From: Dipylidium caninum
Taxonomy: Eukaryota > Platyhelminthes > Cestoda > Cyclophyllidea > Dipylidiidae
Length of the DNA: 64,000 bases
Reading direction: 5' to 3'
NCBI GenBank assembly: GCA_017562135.1
Contig: QEYB01000466.1
Location: 186,001 to 250,000 of the forward strand
A model generated the notes under the pieces. It worked only from the letters and a program-made list of their open reading frames with translations, was not told where the DNA came from and ran no database searches. Shown piece by piece: positions 26,601-39,900 of the stretch (position 1 is its first letter; each line of letters starts with the position of its first letter). Both the position numbers and the translations under genes were made by a program.

Positions 26601-29600
26601 AGGAGCTGTGGGTGTCTATTAGACGGAGTAGAACATTTCGATGAAATGAGGCTTTTTATGCGTTTCATCACGCGATATCCGCTTAACTCGGATCAGACCA
26701 GTTGACATTAACACCGAGGGGGGGGGGAGATAAAAAGCTTTCTTCCATGCCTCCTGACAATACGACACTTTCGCCTGCCTTCACATGATTAAATCCCTCT
26801 TTTTCCAGACTTCACCTGTCATCCCAGGGGAAATTGGCGAGGTTCAGCCACATGAATTGAATGTCAGTCTATAATTGAATCGGGGAAAAGTTGGACAAAT
26901 TTTGCGTCAATGTTGATAATCGCTCAACTTTCCATTTGGTCATTCCGATGATAGCAACTAAAAAGTTGGACAAGTTAAAGTGGAGTCGCCGCCTTGCGGT
27001 TAACCTTCTTTTCCTCATTAAGTGAGCCGCGATGTGAGATGGAAGGCGCCTCAAAAAGTGGCATTCGAAGACGACGACGATGACGACTTCTTCCGAGGCT
27101 AATTAATTGCGGTTCAGACTGGTTGCGGTGTAGCCGAGGAGGAGGAGGAGGAGAAGGCGGCGAAGGCGGAGGGGTAGGACAGTTGCACAGTATAAAAGAA
27201 TCACAGAGTCGGTGGATATTATGGCCACTTTAAGCGAAAAGCACACATTTTGACTTGAGACTTTGACTCCCCTTCATTCATTCTACCTCCTTTCTACGCC
27301 TGCAACTGCAACTGACACGTATTCCGCCTTTCGCTTCAGACGGTCGCGTTAAAAGGCGTGTGACCAGCCAGCGTCTGCCTAGCTTCACCCCCGCTGAGCG
27401 TCATTCCATAGTGTGGAGGTTGGAGGAGCAGAAGGACTATGAGGACATCCACATTCTCGAGCTTCGAGTGGGTGCTCATGGCTTCAGTGATCGTCTAGCG
27501 GGCCTTGAGGACTTTGCTGGCGCCTGTTCCATTGAAATGGTGAGACCGAACACGAGTGGTGGGCAGTACTGCTTCTCTCTCGAATCCATGCTGCCCGACC
27601 TAATCTCCACTTCGGTGGGCATTGTAATTGACTGGGAGGCCATTGAGGGCACCACCGCGGATGAGATATGGCGGGCATTTCAGCATCGTTTAGTGGATGA
27701 GACCATATTTCGTCCAGTAATTGCCGCCTACTCGGCACAATTTCGTTCGGCTGAGACTTTTGCCGCCTGGCAGCGGAGTCTGCAGGACAACACTCTAAGA
27801 AGGTCAGGAAATGACAATTTTGGTTACGCCATATGTCCCTGTAAATTTCAAATCTTCTCCCTCCTGATCGCCGCTTGGCTCGCATGGAAGACATTTTAAA
27901 ATTGTCCAATCAGAGTTCCTCATTCTTTCATGTACATATCTCATGAACATTTTATAGATTGTATACACGGAAACCGGGCATTTATCTACACATAACCTGT
28001 ACACAGACTCTGCCCCCTCCCTCCCCCCCTCCCGCACGCTCCACGTCCACCGTCTCCTTCCACTCTGATTCTTCCTTGAACAAACCACCCTAACACTAAT
28101 AAATGGAATAGAAACCAACTGAGGATTGCGGGATTGTGGAACTTCCACACTGTCGTGTTCCACTGTTGAGTGGAGGCAGGAAACGCCTTTTCTTAGTACA
28201 AACAAGAGGCTCTATGCAACTCAAATCCGCCTACGAGTAAAGCTTGTCGATGTAGCTAAGCGAGTTCGGATATTCTCGAGGATTTTAGTGTCGGAAGGGA
28301 GGGAGAAAAAGTACGTCCCCGATAAGGGAGTGTTCACATAAATTCAACAGGCCGCCAGGCTAACACATTTTCGACTGCCTCCCGACTCGAACTTTCAGGG
28401 GACCTTTTTTGCTTTCACAACAGACTGGAAGCTCTTCCTTCCTTTTTTCCCTCCTACTTTTTTCCTACCAAATGCTGTTACTTTCTGGTGAGGGTGGGTG
28501 GAGTGGAGGCGAGAAGGGCGGTGAGGACGATGGGGGAAAAACTTGCGCCCCCTCTAGATTTCATGTTGAAATGTTCACTCTTTCGTTCAACTCACAAAAA
28601 TCGCACATCGAGAGAGAGAGAGAGGGAGATGAAAGACCAATTCGTTGTAAGACTAAATAAAACGCATTAAACTGCCATTTATGCTACAAAATTCAGGCCA
28701 ACCGGGCGGTGGCGTGAGATCAAAGTTTGGTAATGCACAGGAGTCCACAACGGCTCGTATGAAAGGGGATTAAAATTTACCGCGATACGCGATCCACGGG
28801 GCTCACAATACTTCGTCCCTGTAGAAAGTGTTAGAAAAATGAGATAAAAATTCGTCTTGCCAGGGAAGAAGAAGAAGAAGAAGGAGGAGGAGGAGGAGGA
28901 GGAGACGTGAAGAGGCCAAAAAAGAGGTCTCCGAGGCAGCTCCATATGACTACAGCGAGGCAACTTATGCCAATCGTGTAGTGGCGAGTAGTGGCAGCCT
29001 CCTCGCCCATCTACACATTCACACCCTCATTCACATGCGTTCGCACGCGAAAGTGCCTTAAATCTTTCCCGCGACTGTGCAGAGACAAACAGCCACGGCG
29101 AAGGAGGCAATCATGCCGTGGCTGCGCTGGGCCAAAGAGCGCTGCAGCAGTGCCGGGGGAAAATTATTAGATTCTCCGTGTTGTGAAAACAACCTCCCAC
29201 TGCAAGTTATGACAAATTTTGAGTTGAGTACTCTCAAGCAATGCACCTTTCCCGTTTCAATTAGGTTGGTATCAATTCGTGCAAAAGTATGTTTGAACTG
29301 ATGAAGTTTTCTGTGGCGAGCATTGTGACCTGCTGCCACATGCTCACTTTTACCGTCTTAAGCGAGGCTTGGAGTCCTCTTCACGCAACTTTTTACAACT
29401 TGGCTACAATTTTGCCTTCAATTCGATATCTTCGAGTGCATATCTCTTCCCCTTCAATAGCAGTTCGTACAGCGGCCGTAAAGATGCCTCCGAGCGATAA
29501 CCCTTTTATACGTGGGGCTTTATATGAGCTAACAATTCGGTGGTGTTGGTGCTGGGGTGGTGATAACCCCACTGAACACATTAAAAGAAGTGTGCATAGC

Positions 29601-30801
29601 CGCTTTCTTACCCCACTTGTAAGTGGTATATGTAGTATGTGTAATACGGACCATGAACAGCCAATCGGTAGGAGTAAGTATAAATGTCCGCGCATTTTTT
29701 GCTACATCGAGTCCACAGAGAAGGCGATAAAGACGGCGAGATGACTGGCCAGAAGGCGACACGGTTTCCGACTGACTGACTGACCATTGCACCGAATTAG
29801 GAGTTGTGACGAGACCGAGTGTCATGGGCGAAGTGGCCAGTCACCTGCAGCATCGCCAACGCCGAGTCGCCTTTTTCACTGGCCTGCAGCCCAACATTGA
29901 GAAGATGCCGCCGGGTCAGCGGGCCATAATGACCCACGTGGTGACGAATGTGGGCTCGGCGTACGATCCCCAGAAGGGCCAGTTCTGTGCCCCCGTTGAC
30001 GGTGTCTACACCTTCGTGGTGGCCATCTCGGCACAGGGGAGGAAGCAGGTTAGACAGTCTCCTTTTCAATGAGTGCCATTCCCCTTAAATATAAAGCGAG
30101 TCTTTTAACCCTGTGACACCAGTAAGTTTTGAATAAACTATGGAGCTCTGTAGTGAGAGCCTAATTCATCCTCAACAGCGTCAACTTCTTAGTTCTCCCT
30201 TTCCACCTCCGTGAAGGGGCTCACACAGAGCAGGGGCGAAGACCTCATCACCGAAGGTTCGTGGTCCGTTTAAAATTGCCACACAAACAAAAAAGGTTAT
30301 GAGGCGCAGAGCGCCAACTAAGTGCACACTCAAATGCGAAAGCTGGACATTCAGGAATCGTGGGCGATTAGTCGCCTCCGTGATACTTCCACTTCAAGTT
30401 CTACTGCGGTATTAGAAAACACTGTAGACCTCTTTAGTCGAAAATTCTTGAGACAGGCAGTAAGATTTAGCGGTTATTATTTAGATACACCCGGACATCT
30501 CCCTTCTCCTTTGGCAAGTAGCTTGATTTTTCGCGAGAATTGACGGCTACTTTGAGAAAATAAGTAACTCGCAATGCTATTTTAGGCAGCTGTTCGACTG
30601 ATGCATAATGACAATCACATTTTCGACGTCTGGAGTGACAGTACCCCCTGGTCCACAGCAACTAATCAAGCTATTCTACAGATGAAGAGAGACGACTGCG
30701 TGTGGTTGAGACTTCGAGAGTCTGCCTTCTACCTTCATGGCTACATGTACTCCACATTTGCTGGCTATCTGCTTTTCGAATATCCAACTGATCAGAACTA
30801 A
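23668..30801 (+). CDS. Secreted collagen-like protein with C-terminal C1q domain
   Basis: Exons: 23668-24019, 27340-27822 (or -27802), 29801-30048 (or from 29814) and 30586-30801, about 430 residues. Residues 1-24 are a signal peptide with a long hydrophobic core (FIIVLSLLQIAVI). A basic stretch precedes a very short collagen tract at about 88-107 (GPQGPRGLRGPAGPRGPPGF). The second exon encodes about 160 residues of no recognised domain. The last two exons form a C1q globular domain: VAFFTGLQ, VVTNVGSAYDPQKGQFCAP, GVYTFVVAI, then DDCVWLRL and FAGYLLFEYP, which match the domain's beta-strand landmarks. Family members trimerise through the collagen stem and bind ligands outside the cell. Splice phases agree at exons 1-2 and 3-4. 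At exon 2-3 the better donor (27803) and better acceptor (29800) do not agree in phase, so one of the alternatives given or a small extra exon is used. Confidence 0.82.
24515..24547 (+). repeat. Short tandem repeat, unit CGTACGCC
   Basis: About three to four copies of an 8-bp unit (CGTACGCC, last copy changed) in intron 1 of the collagen/C1q gene. Pyrimidine-rich sequence flanks it. Confidence 0.6.
25130..25770 (+). repeat. Diverged direct duplication in intron 1 of the C1q gene
   Basis: Copy A (about 25165-25300) and copy B (about 25636-25760) share CGACAGT.AATCCACA.GAAG, GGAAGGGC, ACTCCTGGCAG-like and TGTGTAGA words in order. A third partial match (GGAGGCGGTAGGAAGTCTGT near 25125 against GAGGCGATAGGAAGTCTGT near 25279) shows further local shuffling. 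Confidence 0.55.
28865..28903 (+). repeat. GAA/GGA trinucleotide repeat
   Basis: (GAA)n running into (GGA)n, about 39 bp, in intron 2 of the C1q gene. A similar GGA run is at about 27138-27155. Confidence 0.75.
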
Positions 30802-33800
30802 AGCGGCGGACACATGGCTTCCTCCTCCTCCTTCTTTTCCTCCTCCGCCCCCTCCCCCACTACCTTCCTCTGCCTCACTCTAAAAAGAGTTTTATTCTGC
30901 GATACGATTGTAAGCCTCAGTCCAGAGGACTCACCTTGAGGGTGTTATGCATAACACGGACCTTTGTGATTGCCTTCGGCCGAGCATTCTTTAAGAGAAT
31001 CATCAAGTAAATGTAGGGGATTAGGCTTAAATAGAGGAAATTCCTCATTCCTTAGGCCGCAGTTTCAGTTAGTAAACGACTGAAGAAGGAACCAACTAAG
31101 TGAAAGAAGAGCACTGGGGTCAAAATGCTCACCTGTAAGCCTGTCATGAACTAGGAATCGTCATGTCATACAAGGTGGGTCAAAGTGTAACTCGACGTAC
31201 AGCTTACCAAAGCTCTCCCTCCATTGGGCTAAATCATATGTAACTTGCTCATATTCGTAAATTTTCCTCTTTCCCATACACATCCCTATGTGTCATCTGT
31301 TCATTTGGAAATTGAAACGGAGGCAAACTCGTTCGAGAATCTTACGGGATCGCGGAAGTAGCCTCAAAGGACAGACGAATGTCTAAGAGAGCGAATTCAT
31401 AGGCTGTGAGCGTTATCATATTACCCTCGGCCTTAAATGATCGCACATATGCAAAGCCTCTATGTTTGGAAACCACCCTGACTAAGATTAGTTGAAGCAA
31501 TAGCGGTTAAAAAACTGATGTAAACTTTCGCTGCCCAAAACCAGGATATTCATTTCTTGAAGTTTTATTACGATCAGATACCATTTAGTTACGTTGAAAA
31601 ACACATTTTTGAGTGGGAAATTGCCATTTCTAGGTTACCACCTATTAATAGAGATTGACTTATTTACCCACGTTCGTTATAATACAGCATATAGAGTTAT
31701 GATATTTTATATTTAAACCGATTAAAAAGACATTTTGTCTTCTGCGACAGTTTTCATCCCTGTCATTCGAGAACTGGCTAGGGTGCACATTTTCTTGATA
31801 CACTACTGGTTTCGGGATTTATGCCAGCTTTGACGGGGAAATTCGGAGTAGAGTGGCATTCAACCCCGAAAGTAGATGAATTTTATAAAATATATTAATA
31901 ACTCCGAGTGTAACTTGGCCTGAAATATTAATCTCGATGTCACACTGCAAGGAAGAGATTTGAAAAATGTATATTTCAGCCGTGCACTGACCGGGATTTT
32001 CCATACCTTATATGTAACAATAATATCTCGAGGTTATTTTTGATTTTTGACTAAAAAATCACTGTTGAGGAAGATTATTTTTGTTTTTGTTGACTTATCA
32101 AAACTAGTAATAACACCAGGTTAATAAAAAGACCTAATGATAATACTTCCCCTCGCTCACTAGGTTTTCAAAAGATCACAACTAAGTGTTCTCGTATTAT
32201 GACAGAAGGTATTTAGAATAAAGATAAATGATGCTCGAGCGACCTTGGAGAGTGGTTTTAGTAAGCTGATTTAAACGCCGCCTAATCCAGTTGGGGCAAG
32301 CAAGTACATAGGCTCACCCGTTTCGCAATCTTGAGAATCGTCCGATGCAAAAGAAAAGAACTGTTTTAACCAAAAGCGCGGATGAATTACTACGGTATTT
32401 CAACGCCCAACTCCATGTAACAGATTTATCTCGATCTACTCCACTCACTTTCCGCAATGCTAACAAGACCTTTCTTATATTGTCGAAGTTTTGCGACTCA
32501 AAGGCTGACCTAGGTTCTCGCGATGAATCTGCCATCGTCTGAAGACGTGTCTTAAATGTAATCATTATAAACTACCAGCTGGAACAGCATTAATCTCCTG
32601 AAGTAATGAAAAAACTGCGCAGTACAATGTTTTATAAACGGATATTTGTTATAAAAGTTAGTTAGTCACCACTTTATTCTTTTTTTCGCATTACGAAGCG
32701 TATATAATCTTCAGCTTAAGATTAAATGATATTGAATCTCAAAGTGAACAATGTTAGCTCAATGAACATCAGCGGATCGTTTGACAAAGCGAGTCGTCAG
32801 GTGCGCGTATTAAGTCACACCTATAGTCGATACTCTTGCATAATTGTCTTGATATGTCTTTATTCTAAGGTCCTCGTTCAAAACTGAACTGAAATGCTAC
32901 ATCATTAGTCGCATCATCCACTCGACGAATTCGCCTGCCTGACTGTATGTAAACACGCACCGTTGCGCAAAAGCTGACGGTGTCCGCTTTGAAGAGATTG
33001 ATGAGGGTGAAACAAAGAGGACACTAGGTGCATTAATCAACCTCCATTCTACACCTAGTTTACGAGTGTGGTACTAACATTGTGCGGTAAAAGTATTTTT
33101 GACGCAGTTCTTCAAAAACCTTTTACATTCGCCGAGTGGACACTAAACTATTTCAGACGTCAATAACAAGTGAGGTCAGTTCGAAGTCTGCCTTGTAAGT
33201 AGACTGCGCCAAAGTGAAAACTAGTCAACCTCTCCTCTCGTGAATCAGATGCACTGGCACCTGCCCAAAATTTTGCACTATAATAAGGCTCCAAGGCCGC
33301 TATGATCCGTCTTTGTACCTTCTGACGAAGTATTGTCTGACCGTTAGCAGGTGAGGGACAGGTCAGGCTGCATATGAGAAACAAAAATGAGGGGGAAATC
33401 CTCGGTGATCAGAATGGCAAACTGGCTAGTACTCCTTGAGAAAGCTAAACACATTTTGAGGAGGCCTTTGAAGCCATCCACGGATAGGCAATAAGAATCC
33501 CTTTATTTCAAAAGACACAATCATTTTCACCTTCTTGTAATAATTTGAATTTTGGGGAAAAGTGCCTCTTGATTCAGTATGACGTCATAATATAGTTATA
33601 CAATAAATAAGAATCTACTGAAAAATGTAAGCCAATCAAACCGTCACATTTCAAGTCAAGTGGCCAATCGAATAACGGCGGTTGAGTTGGGCAGAATGGA
33701 CGGTAAGTTTTTCCCTTCACGAGTACCTGCACTTTACACTATCCCGTTCGTGACACCGAATGACAAACAAACAAATGGACACTAAGCGCGTAGGTTTCTG

Positions 33801-33927
33801 TGATTGCCTCTTAATTTTACCCCCCCTAAAAATGCACAACTTCTGCCCCGTTTTCTACTTTCCTCCGCGTTGCCATCGTTGCGACCATCTTTTCAACGAC
33901 CTTCCGACGATCCTTCAGCCCAGTGAG
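30802..33927. other. Intergenic region between C1q and nucleoside transporter genes
   Basis: About 3.1 kb without a supported gene. A pyrimidine-rich stretch (30815-30880) follows the C1q stop, and no AATAAA is near it. Open frames are short and random-looking. The right end carries an acceptor (gatccttcag, AG 33917-33918) 9 nt before the transporter ATG. Confidence 0.55.
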
Positions 33928-36900
33928 ATGGAGCTTGGCAAGGCGGAGGAGACTGAGCCGCTACATTCCATCGAAAAACAGCTCTTTGATACTGACGCAG
34001 TAGTTGTGGCAAAACCCATGTGTGAATGGACAGAAGACGACTTTCCCGATTTGCCCAGTTATCCTTTCAGTGGTTTAAATCGTCTTCTTTTTGCCTACTC
34101 GCAATTTCTTCAGCGCTTGGGCCAATCAGGAGGATGTGTGGTGGTGGAGGAGGATGCCTCTACGAGCATCTCTCCCTCCGGAAGCAATTTAAGTTTGCTT
34201 CTGCAACTCTTCTTCCTTGTAGCCGACATAGGATTTGTCGCCTACGCGGTGAAAGTGCGTCGTCTGGCGACTAAAGATGATATAACTCTTCTCTGGTTGT
34301 CCATTATCTTTTGGTTCATTCTCCTCTGGACAATTTTTAAGCGTCTTACTGCCTTGGGAAGGGAACGAGGCGGTCGTTTTCGGTTCTTTGCTACGCTGGC
34401 GGAGAAGTCTTCACGCGGATGGAGGAGACTACGGAGAGTCGTCAAACTCCCCTGGGAAAGTATCATTGCAAAGTGCTCTTGTGATTCTCGAAACATTCAG
34501 GTGGTGGGGACACGCATCAAAAACATGTAAGTCTCAACATTTTTTGAGAAGTAGAAGCATTCACCTCGTTTTTCCTCCTCAACCATCTTCGCCCCGAAAT
34601 TATGCCTTTCTTTGTACTATTTAAGCTACCAACCCAACCAACACTTTCCGTAAGTACGCACCACTGAAATCTGAACTAAGTGGGCCTTCTTCCGGACATC
34701 AGAAATTCTTTCATGGACCTCAAAGGCCCACTGAAGGCGGACCGCGAAATCCCATCCAAATCAGGCCAAAAGGAGGTCCTGGTTATCCTCATTGACATCA
34801 AAAGTGAGGGCTGATGTTGGATGTGAAATTAGGATGAAAATTTCCTGATTTCCGTGGCTTGAACTCTCGGAGGTGATCACTTCGGGCAACCTGAGGTGGT
34901 GGAATACCTCATCCCCTTGGCATGACCCATGTTTTGTGACGGGAGTAGGAGAAGGATGCCGTGGAAGTTCACCTCCCCGTTAGATCCCCAAAAGGTTTTC
35001 CAACACTGTCATCTGCTGCAAAATGACGCCCTAAAAATTTTCCTCCCTTGGAAACAATGAAACTGGCGTTGAATGGAAGTATAAAAAACAAAAGACTCAT
35101 TTTTCACGTTATTTATTAAGTTCACGCGAAATAACTTTTACTTGCAAACGGTTGACCAACTCATATTTGCTTCTTTTAAAGGAAAACTTGTCAATTTAGA
35201 CCTAATAAACAATTTAGAGTCGTTCAAATCATCATTCTGGTAATTGTCTTTTGTTCTCCCATAAATAAATTGTAATTACGGAAAAGGTGACGATCAGTGC
35301 GCAGATGAAATGTCCTGTGAGTAGAAAATTTACCTAATTTGTCAAAATCAGTAGCATTGACTAGTGCTGATAGTCTTTTTCATCGCTTTCCCATGCATGA
35401 CATCAACTTCACGGCTGCGTTGCTGTTATTTTTTCTCCTGCCTGTTGGAAGGAACAATGGATGATCCCTCCCCCGGGCATTCCTCCATATTATGCTAACC
35501 ATAACTGTTTGTTTTTTTGATGAAATTTCGGCTTAGGCGCGCGTCTTCATTGTTGTCCATCATAACTGATGATTTGAACATTGCGGCGGAGGCAAAGAAG
35601 ATCCGCGCTTGCTTTGTCTGCATTTGCCTCAGTTCGTACGGCCGGCACATTTAAGTCCAATCTTTTTCCTTTGCTTATCCTAAACAGACACTTCGACACA
35701 CAACCGAATAGATGGGAATCTCCTAGTTCAGACCCGAGTTCACAATTGTTGACGGTTGTTGTCGTCTTCCCTATTTCCTCCTCCATTATCAACATGAACC
35801 GGTGCTTCTCCTCGAGTCGCCTTGGCGATACACAACACAATTTTTGCAACCAACGTCGAGCACTTTTTTCCACTAGTGGCTCTATTTGCGAATGCCACCT
35901 TAACGTTCCTCAAAGCTTCTTAAACTGTGCAATGATTTAATTTGAACTTGAACACGTAAAGCACATCCAAATTGCGTCATGCTTGCTGGTAGTTTTGGAG
36001 AAAAATCATATATAAATGGAGTTTAAACACGGCAACATTCTGAGAAATAAGAAAGTAGGACAACTTTAAAACCTCTATAAAAAACTCTCGAGCGCGTTAC
36101 GAGGTTATCTCGTGACCAGTGGCAGCTGAGCCCAGACTGAAAAACGCGGGCAAGTTTTTAAATACCCCAGCGACGTAAGTTTGATAATTAAAAGAAATTA
36201 CGACTGCCTAGTGCGTCCTAACTCCACCAACCTGAAGATTTTCCCCAAATTAATGAGGCAATTCGGACAGAGACGATTTTACGTGATTGTCACATAATAA
36301 AACAGCGTTTGAAATTCAGTCAAATTTGCGCATTATTTGTCCCGCCGAAATACGAACGGGATATTTTTAAATGGCATTTATTTAATACCAAATTGTGTTT
36401 TGCTTAGATCCACTATGGTTGTACTGGGCCTCATCACGGTGCTCTACCTCATCTTCTTCGTCTTGATGCGCAATCCCAAGAACTTCGTCTCCCTCATCGG
36501 CATAGCGGCGATGGTGTTGATGTGCATGCTCATCTCCGTCCACCCGGCCAAGGTCAGTGCGTCGCCCGCTCGCCTCAGGACCCCCCTTTTGTTATTCGAA
36601 TGCACACACTCCGCCCCGCCCCCGTTGACCACCCGCGCACTTGCCGAAGCGGTCCGGGTTTAGACGTAGAACATGCGTCGGGCAGTTGGGAAGGCGCCTC
36701 GTGGGGCGGTGGAAGAGCTGTGCAGTTGTACACTTCCACCACCTCGTCTGTTTACAGATCAAGTGGCAACCGGTGCTGATGGGCCTCTTCCTCCAATTCA
36801 CCTTTGCCGTCCTCACCCTGCAAACGCGGCTGGGCTACATGGTGTTCGAATTCATCGGTGCTCAGACCACCGCCCTGATGGATAACAGTCGAGTTGGCGC

Positions 36901-39900
36901 GACGTTCGTCTTCGGCGACCTCTTCCGGGTCGAGTGCTTCGCTATTAAGGTGAGAGGGCGATTTGCCCCACCGGTGTCTTCAATCTCTCTTTTCGTCGCT
37001 CATAATTCCTCCGGTCACCGAGGAGAGTGTGAAATATTTCAACTTTACTGACAAGACGGCACCTGAAATGCGTGGAAAGGCAACTTGTAGTAGCTTGACA
37101 GATCAACGTCGAGAGAAATTTGCCTGCTGTCCGGGCCATTTCGTCGTCCCGGGTGATGAGGAAAGACCAATGTAAGAACAATGGAATGGGCATTGAATTA
37201 AAGTTGAAAAAAGGCGCAATTTTTCACATTCATAGTAGTATTCGAATGAAAGATTTCCCCGGAACCTATGGCGCTGTGCTATTTTGAAAAAAAATCACTA
37301 AATGTAGAGTTGCTAAACGGTTCATAGTCTTCCAAAAACACCCTTTTGTTGTTGCATTTTCTTCCATAAAAACTAAATCCTAATTAGGAAAAATTCATTG
37401 TTACTGCACGGTTAAAGTCTTTCGTAATATCACTTTTTGAACGGTTTTTTTCCTTAGAAATAATTTGTAATTATGGAAAATTTAGAGTTCGTAAGCTGTT
37501 AAATGTTTTTCATCATACCAATATGGTTAGAATTTTTTCTCTTATAAGAAATTTTTAATCACAAAAATTTGCAGGTGATAAGATTTTCAGTCTTTCATAA
37601 TAGCATTTTCGCATTGTGCTTTTTCTCTTACAAATAACTCCTAATTACGATAAATTTAGAGTTGATTAATGGCACATATCCCTTATAATATCACTTGGAT
37701 TTGTGCATATTTTCCTTAAAAGTAGTTTGTAATTGCGAAAAAAGTAGTATTCGGCTTGATGGGTTGATAAAAGATTCCAAGTCCTCTATGATATCAATCT
37801 GGTTACAGTATTTTGCTCTTGAAATAATTCGTATTCACGAAAAATTTATAGTTGATGAGCAGCCCAAAGTCTCTCAATATATGATTTTGGTTAATGAATC
37901 TTTTCTCTTAAAGATAATTCGAAATTTCGAAAAAACTAGGATTAGTAAGTTGTTCAGTGTTTTGTACGACGCCATTATCGCTTTGTAACTTTTTCCCTTG
38001 AAAAATTGCAATCATGAAAAGTTTATTTTTCATAATATATTTAAAGTTTTTTTATAATATCATTTCGGTTGATCCATCTTTTTCTTTCACATATAACTCA
38101 TAACAACGAAAAAATTAAGGATGATTAACGGCCCGGAAAGTCTTCATAATATCATTTCCGGCATTAAATCTTTTCTCCTAGAAATAAGTCGCATTTACGA
38201 AAACTTAGACTTGGTAAACAGTTAAAAGTCTTTTGTCATGTCATTTTGCTCATTGCACTTTTTCTCCTAAGTATGATTCGTAATCACGAAAAGTTTATAG
38301 TTGATAATATGTTGAAAGTCTCTTACAACACCAAGAAAAGTTTAGAGTTAGTAAATATTTCAAAGCCCTTTATTACACTATTTTGGTTATGGTTTTTTTT
38401 CCTTAAAATAAATCGTGATTGCGAAAAGTGATAATAATCGGTTTGCTGGTTTAATATACGATTCACGAAAGGCTTATCTTCCATCATATGTTTACAGTTT
38501 TTTGTATTATCCTTTCTCCTGGAAATAATTCGCATTTGCGAAAAATGTAGACTTGAAAAACAGTTAAAAGCCTTTTGTCACGTCATTTTGCTTAGTGCAC
38601 TTTTTCTGCTAGATACAATTCGCAATCACGAAAAATTATAGTTGAATAAAATGTTTAAAGTTTTTTAAACTATTAAATTTGTTCCCGTACCCTTTCTCCT
38701 AAAGATAACTCGTAATTACGAAAACGTAGAGTTAATGAACGGTTCACAGTCCTTTATAATAGCATTTTGGTTATTGGATTTTTTCTCTTATAAGTAATTC
38801 GTGCTTGCGAAAAATTTCGAGTTCGTAAGTTGTTCATGGTTTTTTTCTACGATCTCATTGTGGTCAGATTTTTTTTCCCCTACAAAAAATTTGTAATTAT
38901 GAAAAGTTTGAAGTTGATAATATGTCCAAAGTCTCTTACAACACCAAAAAAATTTAAAGTTTATAAGCAGTTAGAAGTCCTTTATCACATCACTTTGGTT
39001 ATTCTACTTTTTTGCCTAAAAATGATTCGTAATCAATATAAATTTAGAGTTGATGAACGGTTCAAAGTCTTTCATCATACCACTTTGGTTAACAGATTGT
39101 TTTTTATTAAAAATAATTCGCAATTAAGGAGAGTGTAGAGCTGGTAAGCTGCGCAACGTACTTTAGGATGCCATTATGGTTTGGCATTTTTCGCCGAAAT
39201 AAACTTGTGATAACGAAAACTTTGTGGCTCATTAAATGTTCAAAGTCGCTTTGAATATTACTTTGATCAGTGAACTTTTCCTCTTACAAATAACTCATGA
39301 TTAGAAAAAATCTAGAGTCAGTAAACGTTTCAAAGTCCTTTATCATACTATTTTTGGTTATGGTTCTTTCCCTTAAAATAATTCGTAATTGCGAAAAAGT
39401 GATAATAATCGGATTGCTGGTTTAATATACGATTCAAAGTCATTTATAGCATTAATAGGGTCATTGCTTTTTTAAAAACAATGCCTAATCAAGAAAAATT
39501 TAGAGTTAAAGAACGATTCGCTGTCTTTTATAATATCACTTTGATTATCGTAGTTTTTCTCGTAAAAATATTTCGTGATTACGAAAAATTAGAGCTAATA
39601 AACGTTTCAAATTCATTGGCAATACCATTTCGGTCTTCGTATCTTTTTTTCAAAAATAATTCACAAATGCGAAAAATGTATAGGAGCTGAATTGTTCAAA
39701 GTCCTTTATAATAGCATTTTGGTTGTTGTATTTCTTCTCTTACAAATAAATCGCTATCACGAAAAGTGTAGAGTTGATAAGCGGTTTGCAGTTTTTTTAT
39801 TATTTCGCTTTGGTTATTGCACATTTTTTTCTAGTAAAAAGAACTCGTAACTGCGAAAAATTTATAGTTGATGAACTGTTCAAGGTTATCTATGATATCA

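Noticed and set aside
37695..39690. Repeated AT-rich open frames of 60-100 codons on the plus strand
   Set aside because: They fall inside the tandem array and are antisense to the transposase-derived frame; their similarity to each other reflects the repeat unit.
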